The notes: generated by a model not told the origin, from the letters alone. 64,000 nucleotides of DNA from Siphonodentalium dalli (GCA_032622095.1 CP136064.1:37004426-37068425), one strand, 5' to 3'. Positions 11,300 through 22,885 are shown, counted from the stretch's first letter. Program-made: numbers and translations.

Positions 11300-12060
11300 T
11301 CAGGTCATTTCAATTTGTTTTATGTGTATCCGTACCATGTATGGTACTCATAATGCCGGCGTCCGGATCAACCATCCGTCGTCCGTCCCCTCTGTCTGTC
11401 CATATGTTTGTCCGCCCGTCCGTCCATCCGTATGTCCGTAGACACTTGCTATCCGACTCGATTACTCAAGTAATTTTTATCGGATCATGTTCAAATTGTA
11501 TGTGCATGTTTATGACGACACACCCCTCACCTGTATGTGTTTTGGTATCAATCAGTTGATCGGTTTAGAAATGATTAACACTTTCCATCCATACATGGTC
11601 ATGTTCTATCCGACGCCATAAAACCATATTTTATATGTAGGTTATGATGACACACCCTCAAATGAATATTTTTGGTATTGATTGGTTGAGCGGTTTAGAA
11701 ACTAATTAACCCTGCACACAAATGCTATCTGATGCATCTAAGTCAAACAGTTTTCTTCTGATCTGCCTGATATGTCTTACCTAGGTTTTTGTTAGCACGT
11801 TCTTCATTTGTATGGATTTGGGTATTGTTTAATTAACCCTTTCCATTCTTGTTTTAATAGAATTCATCCAAGCTGCGATGACTTAAATATCTTTCATCTG
11901 ATTGGCACCAAATTTGATACATATGGTCCTCGCCCCAAAATACAGATCAAGTTCGACATTGCGTTTGATCCGATATATTTTAACAGAGTTATTGCCCTTT
12001 ATAGTTCAAGTAACTTTCAGATGGTTAGTCGGTGGTATTAATATTAATAAATTTTACTAT
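11300..12060. repeat. Degenerate dispersed repeat (gtccgtcc/'gattggcaccaaatttg')
   Basis: The copy opens with tccgtcgtccgtcccctctg and has several loosely repeated segments around 'cctaggtttttgttagcac', 'ctgattggcaccaaatttga' and 'aaaatacagatcaagttcga'. Similar segments recur at 14440-15480 and 27885-28440. It is non-coding. 12061-12679 shows no recognisable gene. Confidence 0.55.
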
Positions 12061-12679
12061 TAATACTGGTCAGCCTCAATAATTAAATATATCATTACCA
12101 GGGATAACACTTAAAGAAGGACAAAAAAATCCCTCTTATTTCCATAGTGGTCCCTAATACTTATGATAGGTTTAATTGCGAAGACTGTCTAGTCTTAAAT
12201 GTTGCTACATAGTCATCAAAGCATGGCTATTATTTCGCCCTGTATAATTGATGATAACAAATTAATCAGTCGCAATTCAAATTCGGCTATTGTCTTATAC
12301 TCGCTGATCATAAAACAATGCCATCATAAATACGTGGCATATAGTGTCGCAATTAATATGCATTGTCACAATGACCACATGCGTGCATAATCCAAACAGG
12401 TATATCAGTCAGACAGAAGGGTGAGTTGCGATCAACTTGCTGTTGTTACCCACACTTTAATTTCCGGACAATATATCTGGTGTATAGATGAAAATGTTGA
12501 AAATTGGAAATAATAATATACTTAATAAGAGGGAACCACCCCAAAATGACACAGTATAGTGGGTAGGGGTAAATTAGAACTATATTGTTGGTGACGAAAG
12601 GATAGTAAATTTTGCACAGCTAAGACTGAACTGCAGCCACCTGAGTTGTGACCTGACAGATAATCATATACAAATATAT

Positions 12680-12840
12680 TTAACAGATAACTTATTAATA
12701 ACAAGTCCCTAGTGCAAAGAGCACCGACGTATAAGTATTTAACAGATAATTTATTAATAACAAGTCCCTAGTGAAAAGAGCACCGACTTATATGAATTTA
12801 ACAAATAACTTATTAATAACAAGTCCCTAGCGAAAAGAGC
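12680..12840. repeat. Three tandem ~58-bp units
   Basis: The phrase ttattaataacaagtcccta recurs three times. Units start near 12683, 12741 and 12800, each ending in aagagc(accgac). Confidence 0.85.
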
Positions 12841-12906
12841 AGTCATGTGGACTGTTTTTACGGAGATGTAACCGCGAGGTGAGTGGTCATAACTTGTGTA
12901 AAACCC
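12840..12906. repeat. Solo arm of the 62.2-kb hairpin element
   Basis: Bases from agtcatgtggactg through gatgtaaccgcgaggtgagt to ggtcataacttgtgtaaaac match one arm of the foldback at 62228-62390, including part of its loop (taaaaccc). It is a single-arm relic. 12907-13300 holds nothing I recognise. Confidence 0.75.
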
Positions 12907-13300
12907 AATAGATTGTTGGAAAATCGATCTACGAAAACAATTTGAACCTATTGTTTCGTGTGAAATTTCCAACTATTATTGTGTCGGGCATGATATTTCG
13001 AACAGTTGAACATTTTGACCAAGGTTGATGGACATAGCTTAATTGGCACTCTGTAGTATTTGCGTGTACCGGTCTCTGCCCCTGCTATATGTAGGCTGAA
13101 ATGATATTCGCCGGACGTTCGATGGGATGTGCACATGCTTTACGTGACACCCATTCGCTGTATGTATGGGTCTTTATATCCAGTGATTCCGTTAGGCTAC
13201 TTTTAGTTAGTTATGTTGTTGAACCCCATGCATGAATTCCGGAATCTTAAGCTGCTTTCACATACCTGCAGCTGACGCATGCGGCCAATGCATGGGACTG

Positions 13301-13423
13301 TCGGGACGTTTCAAACCATACATATATATCACTGGGGTTGCGGCTGACACAATTAAACGCATCCGATTTCAAAACGTTGCGCTTAACTACGTCAGCCGCA
13401 ACTCCAGTTATGTATGAAACGTT
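13301..13423. repeat. Short inverted-repeat (MITE-like) element
   Basis: The left arm (about 13303-13348, cgtttca...ggttgcggctgac) pairs with the right arm (13391-13423, gtcagccgcaactcc...atgaaacg) around a 42-bp centre. No target duplication is obvious. Confidence 0.7.
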
Positions 13424-14439
13424 GCACTTATATAACCCGATAGCCGCATACATCAGCAGCATGTCAGTGAAAGCAGTTTATACCGACATGGTTTGACGGT
13501 CTGTATTTATTGAATTTGTATGCACCAGTCTCTATTCACATTAAGCCTGCATGTACTATATGACTATATTTATATACGTCGTTCGTTCGAATGGAGGTCC
13601 CGCTCAGGAATTGCCGTTTGGTCAACTGCTGCACATGACACGTTCGGCCGAACGGCGAACGGCAATTACCCACACCGGGCACATGCAGGAAGAAGGGCCG
13701 TTCGTTCGAAGGGTACGAACCCCCCTGGCTACGGGTTACTAAGATGGATGGAGATCGACTTCAGTTTCAGTTATTATGACAATTTATGTTTTAATTGATT
13801 CATAAAATTTCTGATGAGTTGTGACTTTTGTTAATAATTAAATATGTACTTATAGTGTATAATTTATTTTATTTTGGGTGACTGCACGAGTAAGACAAAC
13901 ACTGCAATATGACTGTTCATCACGTGCATTTGATCAATATACAAATGGTATCATTGCTAATGCAATGTTCTGATAATGAGTGACAATCATTAATCAGTGA
14001 TTCAAATTCATTGACGATTGCGCGAAAGAACAGATGAGAGTGACTGGTAGTGTAAAATCGAATAGCGCATCTGCGCATGCGTATTTGACACCGTGTCATG
14101 TGTCACATACAAGACAAACGTCTTCTTGGCGAGATTTGACTCACCGTTTGTGCACGAATCCGATGGTTCAAGTTATCTAAATTATTCAAAATGGAACTCC
14201 GATGACGACAAATTGCGTTTGTATTTCGTCAAGAACAGACGTCTGGACATTCATAAACGAGTCAGATAAGTCATGCAGACTTCGTTAACTATTATTACCT
14301 TGATTTGCCGTCCAATGTCCGCGCAGATGGTCTACTTCTGCTGATTCGAATCAAATCAAATCGCGATTATGTATCCAAAAAAAAAATCGAAAATCGAATC
14401 GAATTAATAATGCCCGAATCGTAGGGCCCTACTTTCGCA
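13424..14439. other. No recognisable gene
   Basis: Short open frames only. Around 13570-13705 there are clustered, partly inverted 'ttcgttcgaa', 'ttgccgttt' and 'aacggcaatt' motifs, which suggests a decayed foldback. Otherwise I see nothing. Confidence 0.4.
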
Positions 14440-15480
14440 CCGATTCAATAAGTCAAATACTTTTCTTCTGATTTACCTAATATGTCTTTCCTAGGTTTTC
14501 CTTAGCACAATCTTCATCTGTATGGATTTTTGTTCTGATTAATTAACCATTATACTCTCTATTTTTACAGTTTTATACCATTAATTAGGTATGATGTCCT
14601 GTTTTGAAAATATGAAGATTTTATTGCAATAGTTGCATGTAATATAGTCATATCAATAAATTATCATGTGAACATCCAATATCCAGAGTACATTTTATTA
14701 TGTTGTAATTCCACATGCAATCTGTTATTAAATGAGTAATGACATAGTGTACACAGCTCTGGTCAGTGGCCAGATGGAGACAAAGATAAACATCACTGGT
14801 GGCTGGCTAATTGTTTATCATATATATGTCAAATTTGATAAATGGCATGAGACCCTTGTTTCTCCTATTTTGATATTTCATTACAGGGTGTTTGATAAGA
14901 GACCCCTCACCTATATCAGTGTCTTCTATATTCCATTGATCTGCTTAAAATAATTAACCCTTTCCAAGGTTCCCATAGACTCATGTTATAATGTAAAGGC
15001 ACTTCTCTTATCTCTTATCTATGGTTATCTTGCACACTATTCACTTCTATGGATTTTGGTTTTGATAGATAATTGATTTTTGAAAAATATATTAACCTTT
15101 CAGACACATGCTTTCAATATTACATTAAAATAATGGCTAATAGCGAATGTAATTTATCTATGCAATGGGTAACAGGCAGATAAATCTACATGGATATTGC
15201 TTGAATGATGCAGAACAATATTAAATGAACCCTCTTGTTGAATCAGGTTCATTAGTCAATGAACACTCAATAAGACACCAATTGATTATCATTATAGATT
15301 ATAGGTGATGGCTTATTTTGAAATTCAAGATGGCAGATGTTGTAAACATTGCCAGGAACCTTATTTTCCCATTTGTTCATTGATTGAATTTTAGGGGCTA
15401 CAGAGCGCTACTTACTTTCTTTTATATGGACTATGGTAATCTGTTTCGATTTAGGGGTCATAGGGGCCAGCATCCACATC
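14440..15480. repeat. Degenerate dispersed repeat, second copy
   Basis: The segments 'ttttcttctgatttacctaa', 'cctaggttttccttagcaca' and 'tctgtatggattttt' match 11740-11830. Further loose units ('attaaccctttcca') extend to about 15480. Non-coding. Confidence 0.5.
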
Positions 15481-15593
15481 ATATTATGGCTCTATAACAT
15501 TATATAGATAACACTTTTGTATTGTATAAACTACATGTATTTTTGAAAACCATACACCCCTGTTATGACCAATACATACCCGCGATGTGAATT

Positions 15594-15628
15594 GGGCCGA
15601 CTGAGGGCCGACTGAGGGCCGACTGAGG
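15594..15628 (+). repeat. Three tandem 11-bp units in probable 5' UTR
   Basis: gggccgactga is repeated three times 52-86 bp upstream of the galactosyltransferase start codon. If transcribed it lies in the 5' UTR. Confidence 0.8.
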
Positions 15629-15634
15629 ACCTGC

Positions 15635-15747
15635 ATGGAGTTCATCGTGTGATGAAGTGGGGTGTTCCAGAAGAGAGCAATGCAGACGAAGCTAAAACTC
15701 TTCGTGTGCCTGGCTCTTGTCCTGTCTCTCTTCGTCGTCTTTATTGA
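15635..15747 (+). promoter_or_regulatory. Two upstream open reading frames before the glycosyltransferase start
   Basis: An ATG at 15635 opens a five-codon frame ending at TGA 15650-15652. A second ATG at 15652 opens a 31-codon frame, out of frame with the main gene, which overlaps the main ATG (15680) and stops at 15745-15747. If the transcript starts upstream of 15635, both would be expected to lower initiation at 15680. No transcript data are available. Confidence 0.4.
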
Positions 15748-15800
15748 GTACACAGGTGGACTAAACTTCACGCCGCAGATCCAAAGAGCATACACATACG
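15680..15800 (+). CDS. Beta-1,3-galactosyltransferase-like (GT31), coding exon 1: signal anchor
   Basis: The ATG at 15680 opens 40 codons, MQTKLKLFVCLALVLSLFVV and then FIEYTGGLNF. This is a short basic N-terminus followed by a hydrophobic stretch at residues 7-22, the type II signal anchor expected of Golgi GT31 enzymes. The exon ends tacacatacg|gtaaat, a good splice donor in phase 1. The distant catalytic exon begins ag|gg in the matching phase, so the junction makes one Gly codon. I chose this ATG because it is the only one that supplies a membrane anchor in the right frame, and it has G at -3. The link between the two exons is inferred from phase, topology and orientation, not from a transcript. 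An overlapping minus-strand frame is a shadow. Confidence 0.72.
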
Positions 15801-16124
15801 GTAAATATATATGTTAATATTATATGCTTTGGTTGCATGCAAAGGAACTAAAGCCTCCACAGTGGATACACCATGTGAAAAATCAAAAAGCCAGCTTTGT
15901 AATATCATCATCAAGAACTTACGCACCGTGAAAAGAATTGCTCAATATTGAGAGTTCGCATGTTGAAACCATGTATTGTTATGTAAAAATTATCGGTTAC
16001 AGGTTTGTCAATTGGGATTCAATTATTCAGTTGAAAATTCGTGCTTTGCAACATATATTTCAATATTTGGACATTTTCTAAAGTTCAAGTTTAACAGGTC
16101 AGGGTATGTGAATCACCTATCTAT

Positions 16125-17862
16125 TTATAAAAGCCCGATGGGGCTAAAATAGATCGATTGGTGCTCACTGTTGTAAGAGAATTAAGGAACTCTAAATTTC
16201 TTGAATATTGAAATTTTGTTTGTTTGAAGATTTGTATATGATTATATTGAACGTTCTCATTAAATATATAATTATTCCGTGTCTTTCATTAGTTTCAAAA
16301 GAAATCAGAATTATTTTTTTTTCAAAGTACTGGTTGAACAATACTTATAGAACTATTTAGAGTGATTCCCCTTATCGCAGATGCCAGTCTAAATAAAATT
16401 AGACCGTGTTTCATTTCAATCAACTTCCGGTCTAAAGACTCACATGGTTATAATTATTTCAAACGGGAGAAATCGAGCCAATACGCAACGAGCGATGTGT
16501 GGATTGACCAATGAATAGCTTCCTGCAAATTCAATTAAAATTCACTTATTCATACAAGCCACACCCGCGGTATTTGACTGCGATCTCATGAAGTTATCGA
16601 ATAAACTACACGTTAGCGTCCCAAACGCCGTATGTTCAAAAGTAAAACTAACGTACGTTTATTCATAATTGGGGAATGGTCAGGCAGAACAGGTATACAT
16701 ATATTAGCTCACTGACCAGCATCTGGTACATAACATCTTGCATTTCAGGATTGTGACTGTATCATTTTGAAACTGCGAAAGGTAAACAACGAGGATGTTA
16801 AATCCAACGTATCATAGCTCAAACTGGAGGGTATACCAGCGTTCTTATTTATATGTAGTATGACGTAGAATTCAGAAGGAGCACACTAGGGTTAGCAGAA
16901 TACGAGTTAACATATCAAAAGTTGGCCAAAATAATGCATGTTTTCAAATGACCTTGACCCTAGATGGTGACCTTGACACCATATGGTCACATTGACCATG
17001 TCATGTTGTGGACTATTAATCTGACTATAAGTCCACATCACTACTTCCGCAAAAATATTTGTGAGTTCCAAACAGTGCCCATTTTCCTATGTTCACCAAT
17101 TATTTCAGGCCGTTGCCATGGAAACCATGTTTTCTTCCGACCCGAGACACCTAGCCTGGGCACCCCCCTCTAATATTGTTTCCCACAACCTACTTTATAA
17201 ATGAGCAAATTTTTACGCTTTAATCCGGTCTGCCACGATTTCAACAAATTTTGGCCCTAAACGACTGGACTAATAATATAATTCTATTTGCAAAGATATT
17301 CAAAAATAGTATTTTCTCCTAACCTATGGGTATTACGTCACGTGCCAAATAAGGATCATTACAACTTCGAGTAATCGTATAGTAAATTCAAGCTCGTATT
17401 CTAAATAAGGAGATGACGCAACATGAACGCGGTACAGGTCAATAATATTTATTTTTGCGTGCTTATCGCTATATCTTTATTACATTGTTCTTTATTATAT
17501 AGCATCTGAATGGCGAAACTTGTATTCTGCATATATAAAGTGAAGCAAACCTGTAACGAGCATTTATTGGACGGAAATTTGTTAGAGGAAGACTGATTAC
17601 GCTTTTATGTTTACCTTACCTCAGGCGCACGTGTGTCGATCTATGTGTGTATCGCTATGATAAACATAGCCGTATGAATATTAATGAGTTTTCACAAAAA
17701 AAGGAATTCCCCTGTCATTTTTTAAAATAAAATATAATGCGAGTGTCGTCAGACGTAGATGAAATTAATGATATTGAGTCTGGATATGTTATCAGACTGC
17801 GCAGATGCATGCTGTTTGTGAAAGACTGATCGGTCTATTTTAGCCCCATCGGGCTATTATAA
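16125..17862. mobile_element. Non-autonomous DNA element with 'agcccgatggggctaaaata' ends
   Basis: The left end (from 16131, agcccgatggggctaaaata then gatcgatt) is mirrored at the right end (to 17856) by tattttagccccatcgggct. Both are bordered by ttataa (16125-16130, 17857-17862), which could be a target duplication or part of the ends. The element between the ttataa copies is about 1.73 kb with no transposase frame. The segment from about 16184, near the left end, recurs as a shorter copy at 22665-22885. Confidence 0.75.
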
Positions 17863-17936
17863 TTCGATCGTAAATAACAGATCTTTTTTATCTGGCGGGT
17901 ACACTGGAACTTGTTCCACTATAATGTTGTGTATTT

Positions 17937-18309
17937 GTTTTTGAATTTTATATTTATTTTTTCAAATGTATGCCATGGGATGTAACCATGTGATGTAATT
18001 CCATAAAAAAAATCTCCAAAATATATTTATTGCAAAATTTTATAATTTACCTAGCGCACCTGCCAGTTCAGGGGGAGGTCAAGTCACTCAAGTGACCAAT
18101 TTTTAATGGAAATTTCCATGCGGAGCTATAAGTTATGTATGAAGCAGTTTTTGGGAACCAAAGCAGGCATATGATTGAACAGTCATAACATTTAACTGGC
18201 AGATGCGCTAGGTAATTTATAAAATTTTGCCATTAAAAAACTTTGAGAATTTTTTTCTGGAATTTAATCACATGACCTACATTTAAAAAATCAATATATA
18301 TTCAAAAAT
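17937..18309. mobile_element. ~370-bp foldback MITE
   Basis: Nested inverted arms: outer (tttttgaatttta... / ...ttcaaaaa), middle (catgtgat / atcacatg at 17987 and 18267-18274) and inner (about 40 bp, 'aaaattttataatttaccta' against its complement at about 18210-18230, ending gccagtt). Almost the entire sequence folds on itself. No open frame. Confidence 0.8.
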
Positions 18310-18705
18310 GATAGAAACGTAACTATACGCCGTCCGCAACTCATTCGGTAAAAGATTACAGATTATGACGCAAGTTGTGTTCTGTATTTATAGATACATT
18401 AAATCCGTTGCTATAACCTGCATTGAAAATATATGGCTACCTTTATTGTGATTTAACTCTGATGAATAACCAGTAATTGTCGGGTCATTACCCGAAGCTG
18501 ATAGTTATTCACTAGCTCGTATTCCGTTGAATACACGTGCCTCATGTCGATGGGTGTGCACCAGAATTGAAACATCACAATCACCTTTGCGGGTGTCTCC
18601 ATATTTTTTTGCAGACATAAAGGGGGTGGATCGGTATGTCGGGACCGGATAAAATGAGAAATGCTTTTTTTTCCTACACAGAAATTTATACATGTTTGTC
18701 CTCTA

Positions 18706-19173
18706 TTAGAGGTACTCGATCCGAATTAATACTCCTAAATTACTAATTCTTTGGCTTCGGGGGTAAAACAAAAGTTTTATTTGAGTCGAGGAACCCACAT
18801 CAGAGTGATCAGATATCGATTTTTTAAGTTTGTTATTTCTCGAGATGTGCAATTAAATGTGGTCCAGAAACGCGTGGTCAAACGGATGGTCTTGCTCGGA
18901 CAAAATTGCGGATGAAGATGGATAACTCTAAAATCAAGTGATAACACGGCCAAATTTCGTGATACTTAAGTGATAATACGGTAATATTGTGTTGAACAAA
19001 ATGTTGATAAATAACAAGTTTTGAGAAATTTGATACCATAGTAACTGTTGACAGTGGTTAGCATTATTTTGTTGCAATACATCGATTCTGATAACTAAAG
19101 CGTATATTGAAGAAAAGGTTGTTGTTGTATCTTGATGATATGGGGACCGTCTGATCGGATTGAGTACATTTAA
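18706..19173. mobile_element. TTAA-flanked MITE (family D), copy 1
   Basis: The ends ttagaggtactcgatccg and cggattgagtacatttaa are inverted. The core includes 'ttggcttcgggggtaaaac', 'agtgatcagatatcgatttt' and 'aacaaaatgttgataaataa', shared with 23206-23500, 24720-25762 and 29376-29801. TTAA at the ends suggests piggyBac-type mobilisation. No transposase. Confidence 0.85.
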
Positions 19174-19204
19174 CATTGTATAGAACACTTTTTTGTTTAC
19201 TTTA

Positions 19205-20060
19205 AACATATTTTATTTGTATATCGAATAATACAAAAGGGATTGGGGACAAGTTACAAAACTTACTTTGCCCCTCTCCCTGTTTACAATAATATTATTC
19301 ATACAAAATGGCGAAGGAAAGATTCAAAATCATATATAGGTTAAACATATTTACATTTACAAATGAGTGGGTTCGGGTTTTGGGTGGGAGGTGCCAAAAC
19401 CGATTTGTGACTAATTGGCTTTTTGTGGCTATTCTGAAATGCGTTTGATTATCCGACTTCGAATCGTTTAGTCGCTGTTATATATCGATGGAATATTTTG
19501 AAGAGAATTTTGTTTCTTCTATTTGAGATATCGTGAATTCCGAGAAGTAAATCATTGATATGTGTAATTTTCAGTCATTCTTGGTATAATTTTTGACACA
19601 TTTCCATTCGTTCGGTGTGAAATAGGGGACACGCCCAGAGGTAGTGGTAAGTATCTTCGCATGGATTTCCACAATGGCATTGGGGGCTGTCAGAGATATA
19701 ATTTTGGAACATATCGGAACGTAGGCTACTGCATTTGTTACGCAATTTGGCATGGGCAACATTAAGCGTTCTACGACCTGTATAGAAGTATGATGGTGGT
19801 TTTACTGTAGGATCTATTAATTCGAGATAAAATTTGAAGTCTGCGATAGATTCGGCATCTGTTATTTCTGTGGTTATGTAATTCCACGATGTTAAAGTAG
19901 CGGGGAAGAATTATTTTTTTAAATACTCGGTGTTACAGAAGAAGAATAGAATTTTCCCGGTTTTTTCAAGTTATATCCAGAGACTTCAGATGATCTAGGT
20001 GTTAGAAGATTTTGTAGGTATTCGGGGGCATCGTCTATGGGCGGCCATTCGGTCGGAAAT
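19205..20060 (-). pseudogene. LINE 3' fragment: ORF2 C-terminal region
   Basis: The minus strand reads, in one frame, PSYFYTGRRTLNVAHAKLRN, then SDSPQCHCGNPCEDTYHYLW and ACPLF, ending in a stop near 19585. Further upstream (about 19900-20060) it reads DAPEYLQNLLTP and GYNLK. The Cys-x-Cys...His...Cys knuckle after a conserved basic HAKLR segment is the usual C-terminal end of non-LTR retrotransposon ORF2 proteins. An AT-rich 3' UTR follows to about 19205. There is no RT core, so this is a 5'-truncated, dead copy lying antisense in the galactosyltransferase intron. It is not the same family as the element at 1-6157, because the knuckle sequence differs. Confidence 0.8.
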
Positions 20061-20096
20061 TACATGAAATAAAAGTTAATGGTGGTTTGTGCAAAC

Positions 20097-20643
20097 AATA
20101 GTCTCTATTTTCAAAACAATAGTCGTTCTTGGATTCAATAAGAGACAGTTCCGTTTCAATAGCCATATTTTCTTAATCAATGGTCATCTATTTCAAACGA
20201 ATAGACACCATTTCCAAACCAATAATCGTTATTGGATTCAATAAGAGACAGTTCCGTTTTAATAGATATAGATTCGTAATCAATGTTGACCGATGCAAAA
20301 TTAATGTTCTATTTTAATTTAATAGTATTCACTGTTCAACTAATATCTAATAACACACAATTAGTAAGATTCGCACATATTCAATAAACGTACACTCCGT
20401 TTCAATAGGCATATTTTCTTAATCAATAAAGATATTTCAAACCAATAGACGATTTCTCACAAGCAATGATTATCGTTATAAAACTAATAGACCTTATTGT
20501 CATTCTTACATTTAAAAGATATAAATTATCGCCAATGCAAAATTAATGACGTTCTTTCAATTCAATATCTAATTGCGCAATCTACTATTTCCGGTCAAAC
20601 CAATGATTAGGAATTCGAAATCAATGATTAAAACGTGAAATAA
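20097..20643. repeat. 21-bp-phased degenerate array with AAT anchor
   Basis: The trinucleotide AAT (usually c-aat-a/g) starts at 20097, 20118, 20137, 20158, 20179, 20200, 20221, 20240, 20261, 20282, 20303, 20321, 20342, 20383, 20404, 20425, 20444, 20465 and 20486, then less regularly to 20623. Spacing is 21 bp with a few 18-19 bp steps and one double step. Sequence between anchors varies, although longer phrases (aataagagacagttccgttt) recur about 103 bp apart. The function is unknown. Confidence 0.85.
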
Positions 20644-21439
20644 CGCTCTGGGTCTCTAATGGCGATGTTTGAAGAAACTGTATTCACGTGACGTCAGAAA
20701 TATATAAATAAACATGGGAATTCCCAATGTCATGTCGGTGTGACGATTTGCAGTAGTTCACTCGGTGCAAATCAAACGACGATAAATATTCACTATGGTC
20801 CACTATAACACAGTGGAGTAGATTAAATAAAAATTTCAAGACAATTATTCAAATTGTCTGGCTAAAGCATGAAACTTTGCACATATGTACATATTTACAT
20901 ACGTATTGGTATTAGATATGGGGCCACGCTGGAATTTCACTTTAACACCTCTTTTAAGGGGTTTTCCAAATTTAAAGAGTGTTTCGTGGTTATATAAATT
21001 ACTAAATGTCGCAAGTAATCTTACCTTGAAATATACGATTTAAATTTAGGCATATTCAGTACGTATGACTCTGAGAGGTATAATGCCACATTTTAGGGTA
21101 AAATTGAAACTCCCCGCCCAAGATGGTCGTCAAAATGACAGCTGAAAGAGGGAATTTGACGTTTTTTCGCTAATATCTTCTAGATCAGGTTCTGCTGTAT
21201 GGAACTGGTTCGGAAATGTGACTTCATTTCGTATGGCTCGTGTTAAGAGATAATTGGAGCAATGAATATATGTCATTCGTATGATCCAAGTCCCTCCCGA
21301 TCCCTCAATAATTCGATTATACATAACTCGATCGGTATGAAATTTAACCAAATATCACCGTTATGAATCTAATCATATTTTAACAAGAATTTGACAGAAC
21401 TTTGCAAATTATGACATACAATTACTTATGAATTTTTGC

Positions 21440-21505
21440 GTTTAAGTGCAAATAATTTACGTTTAATCACAAATCATTTGCGCTTAAGTACAAATCGAAA
21501 TTAAT
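21440..21505. repeat. 21-bp-phased 'gcgcttaagcgc' palindromes, left block
   Basis: Three units with TTAA cores at 21442, 21463 and 21484 (exactly 21 bp apart), each embedded in variants of tttgcgcttaagtgcaaat. They are related to the block at 22461-22640. Confidence 0.8.
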
Positions 21506-21559
21506 GCATTGATCTCCCTGAATTAATTTTCAATGGCATAGGCCTAACACATCACTCAA

Positions 21560-22005
21560 GCAAGTCTGCAAATAGCGTGTCTGTCATTTGCAGAATGAGG
21601 TCCCATAGGGTAAATTTAGTGATGCTACCCTGCATAGCGGGCTAGCATAACTAAACTCACCCTCTGTGGACCTCATTCTGCTTAGGCCTCATCTTCTGGG
21701 AAGTAACTCTGGTATCAAATTAACATTGTTTTTAGTTACGTTTTCCCATCTGGGAAGTTTCTATATCCCCTAATTTGCAGAAGATAAAATCCATAATCGA
21801 GGCTCCAAATGGGTGAACATCACCAACTTCAACTGGGCAACTTCAATCTGATCCTAGGACTGCCATAGCAGTTGAGGGCCTAAGCAGAATGAGGTCCCCA
21901 GAGGGTAAATTTAGTGATGCTAGCCCACTATGCGGTGTAGCGTCACTAAATTACCCTCTGAGGACCTCATTCTGCACATGACAGACACGCTATTTGCAGG
22001 CTTGC
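21560..22005. mobile_element. 446-bp double-hairpin MITE
   Basis: The terminal arms carry gcaaatagcgtgtctgtcat on the left (from 21568) and its complement on the right (to about 22000). Just inside each end is a further hairpin of about 90 bp (21589-21683 and 21885-21976), built on gcagaatgaggtcc ... ggacctcattctgc with 'gggtaaatttagtgatgcta' in the stem. No coding capacity. It sits between the two cttaag palindrome blocks. Confidence 0.88.
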
Positions 22006-22026
22006 ACTCAAGTCTATATAGGCCCC

Positions 22027-22365
22027 GGTGATCCCTAGATACCTTTTATGACCATGGAATTGGTATAGATCTGTACAGGATATGTCTCTTTTATAAAATG
22101 TACTAGATCTCTGGGATGGAGACACAAATTCTTAGGGACAGGGATGCTGATAATATGAAAATATGTTTTTCCCCTATTTCTATTCAATAAGTACACCACG
22201 AGGGAAGCAAGCCCCCAGTAACCCCTAATTCGCCTTCTATGGCCATTGAAATGGTATATATTTGTGCAGGAGATGTCCCTTTAATAAAATATACTAGAGT
22301 TCTGGGAGTGAGGCACCAATTTTTGGGACACCAGAGACAGGGATGCTTTTGACTTTTCAACTTTC
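22027..22365. repeat. Two degenerate tandem units of ~190 bp
   Basis: 'tatgaccatggaattggtat', 'aaaatgtactagatctctgg' and 'gggacagggatgct' in the first unit correspond to 'tatggccattgaaatggtat', 'aaaatatactagagttctgg' and 'gagacagggatgct' in the second. Confidence 0.75.
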
Positions 22366-22460
22366 GAGTCTGTATGGGCTACTACTATGGGCCCATAATA
22401 ATATACTATGGGATGGACTCCATCATTCACAATCAGAGGGAAGTAAAGGAGTGTTAGGTA

Positions 22461-22640
22461 TTTGCGCTTAAGTGCAAATCATTTACACTTAAGCGCAAAT
22501 GATTTTCGCTTAAGCGCAAACAAATTGATAGACACATATTTGTGCTTAAGCGCAAATGACATTCGCTTAAGCCCAAATGATTTATGCTTAAGCGCAAATA
22601 TGTGCGCTTAATATTTGTGCTTGAGCGCAAATAAATAATA
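22461..22640. repeat. 21-bp-phased 'tttgcgcttaagcgcaaa' palindrome array
   Basis: The cores cttaag (or variants) start at 22467, 22488, 22509, 22545, 22566, 22587, 22607 and about 22620. The consensus half-sites make an 18-bp perfect palindrome. Most steps are exactly 21 bp. Confidence 0.88.
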
Positions 22641-22664
22641 AATGTGAAAAGGGCCTCCCATAGT

Positions 22665-22885
22665 AAGAGGGGACTCTAAATTTCTTGAACATTGAAATTC
22701 CCTTTGTTTGAGAATTTGTACATGTTTATATTGAATATTCTCAGTAAATAATTATTCTGTGTGTTTCAAAAGAAATCTGAATGAATTGTTATTGTTTTTA
22801 AGTATTGGTTATAGATAACAGTTAATTAGATTGACTCCCCTCTTCCCAGATGCATCCTTACTGTGGAAGACCGATCGCCCGGCGA
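22665..22885. mobile_element. Short copy of the 16.1-17.9 kb element
   Basis: 'actctaaatttcttgaacat', 'tattctgtgtgtttcaaaag' and 'agaccgatcg' correspond to the end regions of the 16125-17862 element with a large internal deletion. Confidence 0.65.

Noticed and set aside
13560-13740. tRNA-derived SINE head ('ttcgttcgaa')
   Set aside because: No A-box/B-box pair at proper spacing and no cloverleaf. More likely a decayed inverted repeat.
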